64,000 bases of DNA from Cristatella mucedo (lineage: Eukaryota; Bryozoa; Phylactolaemata; Cristatellidae): the NCBI GenBank assembly GCA_009760855.2, contig WPIO01000013.1, positions 660,501 to 724,500 of the forward strand, written 5' to 3'. Below the pieces are notes generated by a model. It was given only the letters and a program-made list of their open reading frames with translations. It did no database searches and was not told where the DNA came from. Positions 25,266 through 36,370 of the stretch are shown one piece after another (position 1 is the stretch's first letter; every line of letters begins with the position of its first letter). A program made the position numbers and the translations under genes.

Positions 25266-26690
25266 GTTATTATTATTCTGTCTCCTCTAAACTCCTGACC
25301 TCGCGCGTGGCTCCTATTTCTACTTCAGCACATTAGTCGGTGCACATCCTGACCGCATCGTCTGCACCAGGCTTCGTTCTAGCTTAAGCGAGTAGACCAG
25401 GAGCCGGGCCTGTACTAGGTGTCCTAGTCGAACCCGCTAAGGCAAGCACATTAGTCGCTCCATCTCCAAACTACATCGCCTGCATAAAGCTCCATTCTAA
25501 CCTGAGCTAGGTGGATCAGGAGCTGGGTCTGTACTAGGCGCCCAAGTCGACTCCACTAAGGCAAGGGCTCCCATCGCGGCTAAGCTGAGAGCTACCCCAG
25601 TGCAGGCTTTTGAGTTCACTTTAGAAAATTCTCCAGCGTAGCGCACACTGTCTTTAGTCGCTTTGAGGTGTTACAGGCGGAGATAAATTCATCGACGGGC
25701 ATAGCCGAGTCCTTGGTAGCTTAGCGTGCACGTGCGTCCATTGCCAACTAAATAGTGGTAAGCTATTAGCAGCCTCTAAGCCAGCCCATCTATGAGTGTA
25801 GGAGGCTTCTGACGTTTTTGACGATAACGAAGCACGGATAAAGGAGGTACGGTGGCAAATGCCCAACTGCACACGATTTGGTAACTTTTTTTTTGAAAAG
25901 TAAGGCTCCGCCGAACCGTGCCTGCTGCCTCTGGGTCTTTGGCCGAGCGGCAAGGTGCTCGCTCGTACCGCGGCAAGGTGCTCGCTCGTACCTTAGGCTT
26001 AGGTCGTTCGGTTGAATCTTGCGGCTGTAATTTCTGCTAGTGTCTCCGCTGCAAGCGAGCTGAAAGAAGCCAATAAAAGTCTTACCGTAAACGAGGCCTT
26101 TCGACCTGCCATTTTCACTTAAGCCCTTCCCTGCAATAGGGGCTATACAGACCGCTAGATTAGTCTTGAGATGCAAGATTCCAGTCACGTGACAGCCTTT
26201 AACAACGAAAGAGCAGCAATCGGTTCCAGCTGATTAGCGGATGCAAGCAGAAATGCTCACTCTCATCGCAAACAAGGCAGGGCGCGGCTTGGCACCTGCA
26301 CATCAAGCTGACCCCCACTGCATTTCAGCCTCCGCATGCTCCTAGGCCATCACTTGCTCTCAGGCTACCACGTCCTCTCAGGCTATCTATGCATGTTGCC
26401 AGGCTATCGAACGCTTTCCTGTTGACAAAATACCTATTACTTTTGTCCTTGCTTGAAGGCAGTTGGTGACCGAGGCTTCAGATCTACTAGATCAGAGGTT
26501 TTGCAACGATGGCATTCCACCTCCCGACGCCGATTCAGAGATTTCCATTTAAGCCATTCTTCGCGGCGATGCCTTCACCATTAAATTAATCGATATTTTT
26601 CTTTATTGCAAAGAAGATTGAAACAATTTATTCCTGCGCGAGAATTGAATGCCACTTGGGATTTGAGCGAGCCGAACATCGCTCTCCACC
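25266..26690. other. Mostly unassigned, with a possible L2-A tail relic
   Basis: The stretch 25625-25690 resembles a decayed L2-A 3' end (TTACAGGCGGAGATAAATT). Two similar passages at 25325-25450 and 25465-25570 (ACATTAGTCG..., CTGGGTCTGTACTAGG) look like an old local duplication. The rest shows nothing. Confidence 0.4.
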
Positions 26691-26845
26691 CTAGTGTGCA
26701 TGTCACCCCTTATCATGTTATTCTTGTTGTTTATCGAGAATGCTTTCACTAACCATTCGATCGTGCTTCCTTTGCAGCATATGTAGAGTGCCTAGAAAGA
26801 GATCGAGTTCTCTGAGGACGCTATCTCATTGTAATAATATTATGT
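26690..26845 (+). mobile_element. L2-B LINE 3' tail
   Basis: It matches the lineage B tail (CATGTCACCCC, CCTTTGCAGCA, GTGCCTAGAAAGAGATCGAG) and ends in AT-rich repeats. Confidence 0.85.
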
Positions 26846-27254
26846 TCACCTGATGTGCACGACCTTTGCATATAATAGGCACAGAGATACCTACACACAT
26901 ACTTTTTGGCTGTACGATTAAGAAATGTGGAAAAAGTCAGGGAGAAACCAACGACGTAATGCGGATCCAGCGTGGCTCCCGATCGGGCTCACATTACGCT
27001 TGCCTCGTTCTGATATGTACCGTGCAGTTACATCGTCGCTTCCCAAAATTCTTATCCATACTCTAACTACAAGATGGATGATCATCGTGCGGCATTTCAG
27101 TAGTGCAGCTGAGCTCTCGTTCGTCCAACAAAATGTCGCCGCCGCCGAGCTGGGACTGGCGAGAATCTAGTCCGGAACTCGGAGCCGACGTCCGTCGCGA
27201 CCGCGCATGCTTCGCGGCATCGACGCTGCCGGGGAGCGTTCGAATCTCGCCACG

Positions 27255-27260
27255 TTTATT
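27255..27260 (-). terminator. Candidate poly(A) signal of the - strand membrane gene
   Basis: Reading the - strand this is AATAAA, about 315 nt downstream of the stop codon at 27576-27578. Confidence 0.45.
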
Positions 27261-27348
27261 GGCCGTCGCACCCTCGCTCGCCCCGGCCGCTCGGCCATGT
27301 CAGACTCGCGAACGCGAGCTCGCGTGGTCGGCGAGTCGAACCGTTTCG

Positions 27349-27392
27349 GAAGCTCCTCTCTCGCACGACGCTACGTGCGAGAGAGGAGCTTC
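27349..27392. repeat. Perfect 19-bp stem, 6-nt loop hairpin
   Basis: The arms 27349-27367 and 27374-27392 are exact reverse complements around the loop ACGCTA. It lies in the inferred 3' UTR of the - strand membrane gene. Confidence 0.9.
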
Positions 27393-27575
27393 GAGCCAGA
27401 GCGACCGCGCCCCGAGCTCGATCCGGCGGCGCCGCTGTGCCCTACGTGCGCGTGGCTAGCGGAGCAGCTCGGCGGAGGACGAACGAGACGCCGGCACATT
27501 TGTGACGGCGCGGAGCTCGAAGCGGTCGCCGACCTTCGCACCATCGGCGGCGGCGGCGACGCCAGCTCTGCTCTG

Positions 27576-28531
27576 TCAGTCGCGCTCGTCGAGCCCGTGC
27601 AAGCGGCCGGAGCGGCGCCGCTCGTCCATCTTCGAGCCGGTCGGGCGAACCTTACGCGCTCCGCCGCCGCCGCTGCGGCCGCCGCCTGCACCGCCGGCGG
27701 CGGCTGGCATCTTCGCCACCAGTTCGTCCAGGCTGCGTTCGTTGAGCCTGACAATCCGCTCCTTGTCGTTGTCATCGGCAGGGGTTTCGGCGGCAACGGT
27801 GGCGGTGGCGGCGGTGGCGGCGGTGGCGGTGGCGGCGGCTGCTGCATTGAATCTGAGAGCGCACTCCAGCTCGGAGGGCGTTGTGGCGCGGCCCAGGTTC
27901 AGCAACGACACCGAGACGGGCCCAACTGGAAACTTCTCTTCGGTTGGCCGATGCTGAAGCTGGTCACTCTTGCGGCCGCCGCCTCCGACTCGCTGGCTGT
28001 TTGTTGCGGCTGCGGCTGCGGCGGCAGCGACGGTGGACGAAGCGTTCGCCACGCGCTGCACGTCGAAGCTCATCGCTTGCCGGAGGAGCGCTTGCGACAT
28101 CATGTTGAAGTACGCCGCCTGGCGGATGAAGAGCGCGCTGGCAGCGGCCGATTGCGCCATGGACGAGGGACGAGCCCGAGTCGCCGCCCCGATGGCGACT
28201 GCTTCGGCGGCCGCCGGAGCTACAACTTCCTCCTCCTCCTCGGCGGCCGCGCCGTCGTCTGCCGGTTCAATGGCGGCGGCGACGGCGGCAGCTGCGACAG
28301 CAGCGGCGGTGGCTGCGGGCATCCAGTCGTGCACCAAGCGCTCGCTTCGGCAGCTGAACGCTGCCGAAGAGGCGTCGCCGCGAGAGTTGAACGAGCTGTT
28401 AGTGAGGCTCGAAGCTTCCGTGGCCGCGCGAAGGTGCTGCTTCTTCCGGCCGCACTTGAGCCAGTAGAGCGACGAAACGATGGCGCCGAGCAGTACGGTG
28501 ATCGCCGCAGCGCCAGCGATCAGGTGCGCGG
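27576..28531 (-). CDS. Terminal exon: transmembrane segment plus Ala-rich cytoplasmic tail
   Basis: This is the last exon of an inferred type I membrane protein. The acceptor GGCGCGTTGCAG ends at 28532. Entry is phase 1, matching the donor at 36929 and restoring an Ala codon. It starts AHLIAGAAAITVLLGAIVSS, a hydrophobic segment of about 20 residues ending LYWLKCGRKK, so a membrane span followed by a basic stop-transfer patch. The tail (about 290 residues) is Ala-rich with Glu and Gly runs and two more structured pieces: FIRQAAYFNMMSQALLRQAM and DKERIVRLNERSLDELVAKM. It ends at TGA (27576-27578). No kinase, ITIM-like or TIR motif is evident. The frame also opens 5' to an ATG at 28586, so a short membrane protein starting there is an alternative. 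The opposite strand has a long frame, which I rejected as a composition shadow. Confidence 0.6.
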
Positions 28532-28879
28532 CTGCAACGCGCCGGCGATCTCCAGAGCGGCTGCTGGCAGTTCGCGAGGGCGCCATTTAGCGGCGACCAG
28601 ACGGAGTATAAAAAAGCGTCGGCCCGGCTACAGCCGTGCGTCTTGGTGGGAGGGGGCGGCAAGGGCGCGCCTGCCGAGGAGGACCTTTTCCGCAGATACT
28701 TCTGCAAGTGTTTTCAATTTTCGAGGCCAGGCGGTGCGGGGGGAGGGGCAGCAGAGCCATTTCTTTACCGCTCAAAAAGGCCGAGTTCTCTAACCCTCGT
28801 TTCTACGCCTGGCACGCTTTGTGCTTTTCTGCTTACCTTCAACTTCGTGGCATTTGAGAAACTCGAGCATGCATATTGC

Positions 28880-29290
28880 TTGTCTGGACACCGAAACCAA
28901 ATGGGTCTATGCATTCGTGACGTCTGGGACGAGACTTCTATCACTCTCTATTAGTCAGTCTTCCTGCACATGCTATAAGACGCTTATAATTGTGCAAAAC
29001 TCGGCAGGTAGGCTTGTCTTCTTTAAGCGCCTCCATCGCCGCATTACACCCCTGCTCACCAATCCGTACGATCCGCCTATCAAGCAGAACGTCGACTTCG
29101 AGATTCAGCCGTCGCGTTTAGGTCCATGTATACTCTTGCTGCTGCATAGCTATCCGACTTAGTGTCGCTTCGGGCCTCCCGTTGCAACACATTCTTTACC
29201 AATTCTTGTCGACTACTTGTGCCTTCTATCGCCAAATCTCACACTGTACCTTCAGTAAGTGTACTACAAAAATTCGGCAATCGTCGCTGT
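28880..29290 (+). mobile_element. Degenerate L2-B LINE fragment
   Basis: It matches the VHAFVTS, VQNSAGRLV and LHWLP-like order of lineage B with many substitutions. Confidence 0.6.
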
Positions 29291-29337
29291 GGTTTGATTA
29301 TATGCAGGCAGGTACCGCCTCCTTTCCTAAGCAGAGG

Positions 29338-29632
29338 TTGGGAGCATCGTCGAGAGGGGCCTGTACACAGCTGTGGTCAGCTTCTAATGAGGCGTGGACA
29401 CAGGCCAATAACCCGCTGGTGAACAGATGGTGGATTCACCGTCGGGGTCGGCCAATGCACAGCCGTGGTCGAGGAGAGGGCACTCGAGTGGGAGAGAGGG
29501 GGCGAAGTAAGTCGTGCTCGCCTCTGCTCTGCGAGTAGTATAATAAACTGTTGGCGTTAGTCCTGTGCCAGCGTTCTGTGTGCTGTGCGAACAAAACTGC
29601 AATCACCAATTGACATCGCGCCATCGGATGTG
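29338..29632 (+). mobile_element. LTR-like repeat
   Basis: It begins TGTACACAG and ends near AATTGACA, with AATAAA at 29541-29546 about 90 bp before the end, the layout expected of a solo long terminal repeat. A diverged copy lies in the opposite orientation at 34575-34805. No internal retroelement ORF lies next to it. Confidence 0.5.
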
Positions 29633-30106
29633 ATGGGTGAAATTAAAAAAAAAGAAGCTGCAAACGCGCCTTTTTATTTTCTGAATTTTGCCATGCAAAA
29701 AATTATTCTTTTTATTATCCTTGCTCTATGAGTGTAGCCATAGCCTCAGTCTCAGGTCACTCTGAGCTGATCCGAGGGGCTTTAGATGTGGCCTTAATAT
29801 TAGTCGACGCTTATTGGAATTTTACTTGACAAGCATAGATTCTGCTTCAGCTGCTTCTGCAGTCACAGGTCATAGGTCAAGTGATATGTGCAGATACATC
29901 TTAATAAAAATCGGATGGCTGTTTGCACCCAAATCTCTCATCGAAACCTGCCCGCTGTAAGCCAGTCTTCCAGCCAACTGCTAGCGGCGAAGCAGGTAAA
30001 TCGAAGCGAAGCCTCTTCACGAATAGTTGCTGGTCCGCTACAGTGTCAGTCATGCCTGCTAGAAATTCAGTTGCCAAACAACCGGCGGCCGAATTTTGAA
30101 TTTTAC
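29633..30106. other. Nothing assigned
   Basis: AT-rich DNA without a supported feature. Confidence 0.4.
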
Positions 30107-30307
30107 CAGGCGCCGGGCGAACGAGTCAGGGTCACCGATTTGTAGGGGCTCGTGCGCAAGATGACCGAGCGCGACGATACCGCGATGAAGAACGAAGCCC
30201 CCACAGCGGAGTTGTTGTACTGACGCAGATGGTCGTATAGTATCATATGCAGGCAAACGCGAGGCGAGCGAGCGTACGTACGGATGTAGTAGCCGTCGTG
30301 GACGCAG
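30107..30307 (-). CDS. Ectodomain-like exon (half of an Ig-like domain?)
   Basis: A 201-nt candidate exon, phase 2 to 2, ends at CCTG/GTAAAA. Its acceptor (CTTGTGCTCCTGAG) follows a huge natural pyrimidine tract, the (CT)n strand of the microsatellite at 30352-30443. It reads HDGYYIRTYARSPRV, then CLHMILYDHLRQYNNSAVGA and SRSVILRTSPYKSVTLTRSP, alternating hydrophobic strands. LYDHLRQYNNS lines up with FYANGNVYNTS in the exon at 36930-37250, so it may be a relative of that domain with an intron in the middle. GC3 is high, as in other coding exons here. It does not fit the phase 1 chain directly, so another exon or isoform is required. Confidence 0.4.
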
Positions 30308-30348
30308 CTCAGGAGCACAAGTAGAGAAGGGAAGTAGAGAAAGTGAGC

Positions 30349-30351
<3 letters not shown>

Positions 30352-30443
<92 letters not shown>
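30352..30443. repeat. (GA)n microsatellite
   Basis: About 46 GA units. On the - strand it is a (CT)n tract about 45 nt upstream of a candidate splice acceptor. Confidence 0.97.
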
Positions 30444-30447
<4 letters not shown>

Positions 30448-30499
30448 AGCGTCCGTGCAGGCCTATGGACAAGCAGAGAGCTCCTTGCTGCAGGAGGAA

Positions 30500-31180
30500 G
30501 CTGGAGGACTAGCGGGTCAGGCGACCACAGCTGACCTGCTCCAGCTTAGTCAGTCGATACCGTCCAACTGCAGCTCCTAACGAGGCGGTACTCAGCGCGC
30601 CCGTTGGCCGGGCGGCTTGGTGAGTGTCCGGCTGGGGCCGAACGGCATCGTAGGCGTGGCCACGCCCACATTTAAGCGCCGCTCTTAATTCACTCGCGCT
30701 CCGACTGCAGCCTTCGGCGGCGGCGTTCATTCGCTACGCTGTTCCAAATCAGCCAAGACATTGCCGATCATTGTTAAACGGGCGGCGGGCCAAGTCCATC
30801 GACGATGCTAGCGAGCCCCAGCCGACCCGTATGTTCCGGAAGCATCGTCATCGGCAGCTCGTCAATCGGTCGATGAGTCGACGCTTCTCGGGCTCACCCA
30901 AGGCACAGTGTGGCGACAGAGTCCATACCCCACAGTCTGTCTAGCTTGGCGTCAGCACTAAGAGCCAGACATGTCGCTCGAAAGTCTTCTAGTCCAACTG
31001 TCCCGCTCAGTTTCGCTCTGGCTTAAGATGGCGGAGGATCCAACTGTTCCGTCGCTCGGTGGCCTTAAGATGGCGGGAGCCGGTCTTTCGAGCCTATCGA
31101 ATCTTAGCGCTTCGGGCTGCTGCACCCTTGAGTTTGCCGAAAGGTTTCTTGCGAACCTTCGCGGCTGCCTCTAAGGTCCG
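30500..31180. other. GC-rich stretch without an assigned gene
   Basis: Short frames occur on both strands, with no splice-consistent exon. It may hold unrecognised exons of the - strand gene. Confidence 0.35.
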
Positions 31181-31462
31181 TCAGGGCACGAAATAGACTC
31201 CGCAAAGACGCCGATATTCATTCGGCACAGTGAGCAGCACGCAACCGCTAGCTATTGAATGGAAAGCTGCCTGAATGAACTGGGCGAACGAATTTTCTCG
31301 CCACACGCTGCTCGTCGACGGCTCGCCGCTCGTTTTTTCCAGAATGTCTGGCGTGCTGGTGACGTCGGCGTGCTGCCGTACGGCTAGAGGTTTGGATATG
31401 CTTTTTTCAGGATAAACGTAGAGCGGTCGTCTCGCCACCGCGACTGGAACCAATGACCTCAA
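31181..31462 (-). CDS. Ig-like terminal exon candidate
   Basis: An open - strand frame reads ARRPLYVYPEKSISKPLAV, later NSFAQFIQAAFHSIASGC and CVLLTVPNEYRRLCGVYF, then a stop at 31181-31183. The order of a strand with aromatic residues, a second hydrophobic stretch and a Cys followed by alternating hydrophobics (C-V-L-L-T-V-P) parallels C-I-V-R-L-Q-S-P in the exon at 46309-46605. Possible acceptors are at 31419 (TTGGTTCCAG, phase 1) or slightly upstream (phase 2). I saw no AATAAA close downstream. It may be the end of an alternative product or a decayed domain copy. Confidence 0.35.
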   Translation of the reverse strand: MRSLVPVAVARRPLYVYPEKSISKPLAVRQHADVTSTPDILEKTSGEPSTSSVWRENSFAQFIQAAFHSIASGCVLLTVPNEYRRLCGVYFVP

Positions 31463-31499
31463 ATTCTCGCTGCGAGGAGCGAAGCAGCTAAAGAGTTCC

Positions 31500-31834
31500 T
31501 GAGGACTGGTTTAATTTACGTGCAAGGTAATGAATTTCGGCGCTTGCTCAATTAAAGTGACCTCCGTGGACATTTAGCGTATGGATACGTCTACTTTGCT
31601 TTACAGGTGAGTTTCAAAGAGACGAGTCCTCTGTGCTAAGAACTATTTCAATTTCAGCCACTGAATAGTAACCTCAATAAAAATGATAACATTTATCTAG
31701 CATCAAATGAGAACTCTTTTATTATTACTTTTTTAGCGAGCTGCTCCGCTAGTGTCGGGTTGACCTACAGCGCCGCTTCGCCCAGAAGGCCAGCCACGGT
31801 ACCGCTTTGCTCAGGGATTTTATTCCTGCCAATA
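31500..31834. other. Nothing assigned
   Basis: AT-rich; the short part 31675-31715 looks like another scrap of L2-B tail. Confidence 0.4.
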
Positions 31835-31945
31835 AATGGTAATAATAATAAAAATGTTAACATTTATATGGCGCTCACAGAGAACTCTTTCTAGGGAATG
31901 TATTTCTGCTGCAGATGAAGCACGATCGAATGTTCAGTGGTGACA
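31835..31945 (-). mobile_element. L2-B LINE 3' tail, reversed
   Basis: The reverse complement reads ATTCGATCGTGCTTC, then CTAGAAAGAGTTCTCTGTGAGCGCC, and ends in ATT repeats. Confidence 0.75.
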
Positions 31946-33079
31946 TGAGCCCGATGGTAGTATCCCGGGTTATCATGGTAACCCGGATTCGCGCGGACTT
32001 CGATAAATACCTAAATATTGGTCCAAGTTACATAAAAAAATAGGCTAACAATTTTGGGCTCGTCGAGCTCTATTTGTCAGCGGTGATTTTTATTGGGCAA
32101 GTGCGAAGCGGCTGACCAGATTTAGAGCAATGATCCAGGGCTCAATCATGAAAATGTAGCCTAATTTTTGGAAAAACAGCTCAAGATTGATGGCTGATTT
32201 GGGACAAACCCTGGTGCTTTCTTGGGGCGCCCCAAGCACGACCGGAGCAGGCTCCTTCTGCGCCGATGCCTGTTTTTTTCTGCCACGAGTCCTCGCCATA
32301 TCGGATGCCGCTGCTAGCAGTACGTCAATATTGTCAGGATCTGCGTCCTCGCTATCAGCGATACGATTCGGAACGGCCGGATAACACGTCGGATCTTGGA
32401 CCGGAATCGACACGTACTGTACTTCTTTGAAAAGAACGCAGCTTCTTCTCTGTAAACTCTAAGACGGGCTTTCGCTCCAGTTTCAGCGCATCGAGAGCTA
32501 TGCCTTTTATCGATGTTGGCAGAGGCGCAGGCAAGAGTTCCTTCAATAGCACTCGGCGAATAGTGTCCAGATTGCAAGGCTGCACCAAGGAAATTGTTTC
32601 AGCTTCTGTATCGGGCGTGCTATAGAAGTGACGCATTGTGCAAACACCTTCGTCAATCTTGAAGACATAGTTCTTAGTGTACCGTGGCGGCATTCGCTTG
32701 AAGTACCTAGCTAACAATAGCTTCCATCTAGTGAAGAACGGGCGGCTGGAATCGCTGCGATCCAAGAAGGCTGCCTTCACAGACTTGATTTTGTTTCAGG
32801 TCTTGACAATCTGATCCGGTGTGTACAAACTGAGCCGACTTAGATAATTTCGAAGATCTGCGACGACCCAATCTGCTTAATTGTGGGAGTGGCCCGGCAG
32901 AAGAAACAAGAGCCCAACCTTCTTATAGAAAAGAATCGAAACAGCCCATAGAAATGGAACACAGATGTAGACGTGTTTTCCCCGACAAACTTGTCGAGAA
33001 TGATGAACAGGATTTCTGGCGGAGGGTCCTTCTGCGAAATCTCGAGGTGGTGTCACATAAGGAGGCTGCGTTGCTAACA

Positions 33080-33860
33080 TTTGGGATTGTTTAGAAAAGG
33101 ATACCACGTCGAAGTTGGTCCGTGCATTTGTGACATCCCGTCGTGACTTCTGTAACTCACTGCTTTCTGGCCTACCGGTATGTGCGATCAGGCACTTACA
33201 GCTGGTGAAAACCTCTGCAGCTAGGCTTGTCTGTCGTGGGAGTCGCAGTTGCTGCAGCAAACCACTTCTCGCCGACCTGCACTGGCTTAAAGTCAAGCAA
33301 CGGATTGACTTCAAGGTTTTTCGCTCACTTTTAGGTCACTTCATTCTTTGGCTCCAGCCTATCTCTCAGGTCTACTCCCCTACCAGGCCAGGCATTGCAC
33401 CACCCGCTTTTCAGAATCCAACAGTTTACCAATACCTCGTACAAACTTTAAATACTTTGGAGACCACGCATTTAGTTCATATGCTCACAAAGCCTGGAAC
33501 TCACTCTCGACTTGCGTCACAACATCCCCTGACTTGACCACATTTAAAAAGAACTTAAAAAATACCTATTTAGGTCAGCATTTAGTGAGACTCTGTGATT
33601 CTTCCTTCATGTGCTTATGCATGCTGAAACTGTGCATGCTGCCACTAACCACATTTGCATGCTGACCATGACCATGACTATGCATGCTGTGCATGTCACC
33701 GCTAACCATGTAATTCATGTTGTTTATTAAGCATACTATTACTCACCGTTCAATCGCGTTTCCCTTAGCAGAAAATGTAAAGCGCCTAGAAAGAGATTGA
33801 GACCTCCGAGGGTGCTTTATCACGTGCATTATTATTATTATTATTATTATTATTATAAAG
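33080..33860 (+). mobile_element. L2-B LINE, 3' third with tail
   Basis: The frame 33115-33537 reads VRAFVTSRRDFCNSLLSG and LADLHWLKVKQRIDFKV. The tail ends in (ATT)n at 33826-33855. It is inserted into the reverse-oriented decayed transposon. Confidence 0.9.
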
Positions 33861-34574
33861 CGTCCGCATCTTTACCTTGATCGCGTTCGCCATACAGGAT
33901 CACTTGATTGACTCTACTGGAAAGGTCGGCGATGCTGAAGCTTTGCATCATCAAATTCGATTGAAAGTAATCAACCGACGGTCGGATGTACCCATAGTGA
34001 GGCAACGCGAAACTACGGCCGAAGTCTTTGATCTGAATTTGAACGCGGATCTTGTTCGAATCTGAGACCCACGTCCCATTTTAAACAGCAATGGCATCGT
34101 CACTAATGGTTTCATCCTGGTCGTCTGTTAGTAATGGTGTGTAGGGAAGGTCTCAGGAATGATAGCATTCGGCATAGTCTTGTCGGGAGCATTTCGTTGA
34201 ATGAACTCTTTGACGAATTTCAAGACAAAGCTACGCTGCTAAATAGCTGCGTTAAGATGTATTTCCTTTTCTAGTTGTAGTCGTTCGCGCTCATCGGCGG
34301 GCAGATCATTACGCTGCAGCTGAATATCGATGAGGATGCAAGCATTGCACGCGTCTTCCTGTGAGCGGGTTAGTCAAAGGCTCGGATAGTAAAATTGAAT
34401 GTACTGACGCCATCGATACAAGGAGAGGATGCGAACATTATTACGTTCCTGGATAGAAGCGTGTTCCTGGTGTAGAATTTTCCAAGTCGTGCCTTGCTAG
34501 TCAAAGTAATGGATAGGGTGCCGATGTGAGCACCGAAACCCATCTTCGAGTTCGAGTGTCGCTGCATGAGCATG

Positions 34575-34805
34575 ATGCAGTTTGGTTCGCCCATCAGAGA
34601 ACCAGCCGATGAACAACGCCAACGGTTTATTGCACAAGGCACGGAGCCGCAAGACTGCCTTCGCCCCCTTCTCACACTCCAGTCTCCTCGACTCCGGCTG
34701 TCCCTTGGCCGACCCCGATGGTGAATCCACCATCTGTTCACCAGTGGGTTATCGGCCTGTGTCGACGCCTCATTAGAAGCTGACCACAGCTGTTCACAGG
34801 CCCCT
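34575..34805 (-). mobile_element. LTR-like repeat, reversed copy
   Basis: The reverse complement aligns by eye with 29338-29610 (CCTGTGAACAGCTGTGGTCAG..., AATAAACCGTTGGCGTT). It lies inside the decayed transposon next to a SINE. Confidence 0.55.
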
Positions 34806-34985
34806 CTCCTAGCTGATTAAACAGCCTCTTTTTGTATAGCGACAGATGGGCCTTTTACGGCTATCACCACCGCTTGCAGTGGCGATAAAGGATCGCCCAC
34901 CGCAGGAATCGAACCCACGACCTCGGTCCCGAGGTCGTGAAAGCAACCGCCTTACCTAGTGTGCCATCACGGCTCACCCTCTCGA
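34806..34985 (-). mobile_element. tRNA-derived SINE, family 2
   Basis: The best copy of this family. On the - strand: head TGGCACACTAGGTAAGGCGG, a box B-like GGTTCGATTCC, body, and end CTGTTTAATCAGCTAG. Confidence 0.85.
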
Positions 34986-35999
34986 GGATGCTCCCACCAG
35001 CTGTTGAGTAAAGGAGCGGTACCAGCCCGCATGCAATCGGACTACACATGAATCGTTCCAAGTCCGTCTGGGTTAATGGGTGTCTGGGTCTGATGTTTGG
35101 GAGTAGGACGAACACGACGCGTTGCAAAAGATTCCAATGAGGCTCCTTCCTGTACAGCCTTGAGAATGCATTCATATCGTGGGGTGCCTATTCGAAGAAA
35201 GGACCGCACCTCAATCTGACTCAATCCGAACTTATTAAACGTCGTGATGAGGCCAGCACATTGTTGATGTTCGCTTTGGACGGGCTCTAACCGATTTCAC
35301 AGCTCCTGAATACGTAGGAACTCATCTTTACCAAGTCGTAGCTTGACGCGTTCGATCGCATTCTCCTTTCGGCTCGTATAAGCCTTGCATTTTGATGGGG
35401 CACTGTCTGAGCGGATCCACCAACGCCGCCAACCCGGCGAGGAAGCGATGTGGGAGCAGCAATAACTGTAGGCCGACGAGGCAAGTTAACTGACTTCTCA
35501 AGACCATCACCTTCATCACAATTGCCACTGTCAGGTGGAGCATTGGAGTCGTCATTGCCTGGCACCTCGATTTTGGACCTACTGCATAATCTTTTCAGAC
35601 CGGCAGGTGGCGAAGAAGTTCCAGGGAAATGTTTCCAAGAGCATGCACACCAGCTCCATTGCGTTGTTAAGAACATAATTAGTAACACCTTTTATATCGT
35701 CCTTATAGTCAACATTAGCATGCATCCTTTCATTGATCTCTTTCGCACCTAGTTCTTCATATTGCTTCGAGATGATTCTGATGGTGCTGCTTATGAATCA
35801 CGTCAACGGCGTTTTTGACTTAAAATTGCTATATTTTTAGAGCAGCTATCCGCAAAATAAATAATTAATTGCGATTCTACTTGTGGAAACGATAACCCGG
35901 GGCGGCGGCTGTCATTCAGCCGAGCGAAAGGAGTGTCGCTGCTGACCTTGACCGGTTCGCATAGTACAAGGTCAAGGCTCAGCTTCCCTAAAGGTTCAG

Positions 36000-36370
36000 T
36001 CCCTCGATGAATTGCATAGCTGAGCCCGTGCCGCCGATGACGTGCCGGAATGAGTGGCGGTAGCTACTCGGGGCGATGCGAAGGCCTCGAGTCGACGACG
36101 ACGACGACGAGAAGAAGCACGCCACGCGCTCACCGGTTTTGGATTGCGACGACGATCGTCAATTTGACGCCGGCGGATGGGCGTACGCGCACGTGACCGC
36201 GAGCTGTCGGTGTCGGGCGGTCGCTGCGCTGGAGCACAAATGAAGGAAGCGAGAGGAATGGCGACCGGAGCGACAGAAAGTGCCGCGCGCGGGCAATGCG
36301 ACCAGGTTCGCACGACCGCTCGCACGCAGCACGCTCGTTGGACGGGCGGGGCGTACGAATCCAGTCGATG
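36000..36370. other. GC-rich block, possible unrecognised exon
   Basis: GC content rises sharply and overlapping frames open on both strands (36325-35996 minus, 36177-36392 plus), neither with a domain or clear splice borders. It lies in the long intron after 36930 on the - strand. Confidence 0.3.

Larger units (their letters stand above)
32090..35700 (-). pseudogene. Decayed DDE-type transposon ORF with nested insertions
   Basis: On the - strand, pieces of one long transposon-type protein follow each other. At 35200-35050: QIEVRSFLRIGTPRYECIL (an N-terminal block). At 34380-34320: RSQEDACNACILIDIQLQ. At 34310-34245: ADERERLQLEKEIHLNAAI. At 33040-32960: PPEILFIILDKFVGENTS. At 32750-32450: LLLARYFKRMPPRYTKNYVF and LERKPVLEFTEKKLRSF. 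This order (C-x2-C, Leu-x-x-Glu-x-x-x-His-x-x-Ala helix, a D-x-x-V-G-x-N-like block, Tyr-Phe-Lys, late K-L-x-x-R helix) fits a widespread family of animal transposon proteins that I know by pattern but cannot name securely. Stops, frame shifts and three insertions show it is dead. Confidence 0.5.

Noticed and set aside
28595-28625. TATA-box promoter (GAGTATAAAAAAGCG) on the + strand
   Set aside because: No + strand gene with support follows it. The motif alone is not enough.
27207-28793. 528-codon + strand open frame
   Set aside because: It overlaps the - strand membrane exon. Its product is low-complexity Gly/Arg/Ala without a domain, and the GC-rich composition keeps several frames open. 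The - strand frame has a membrane span, matching intron phase and a poly(A) signal.
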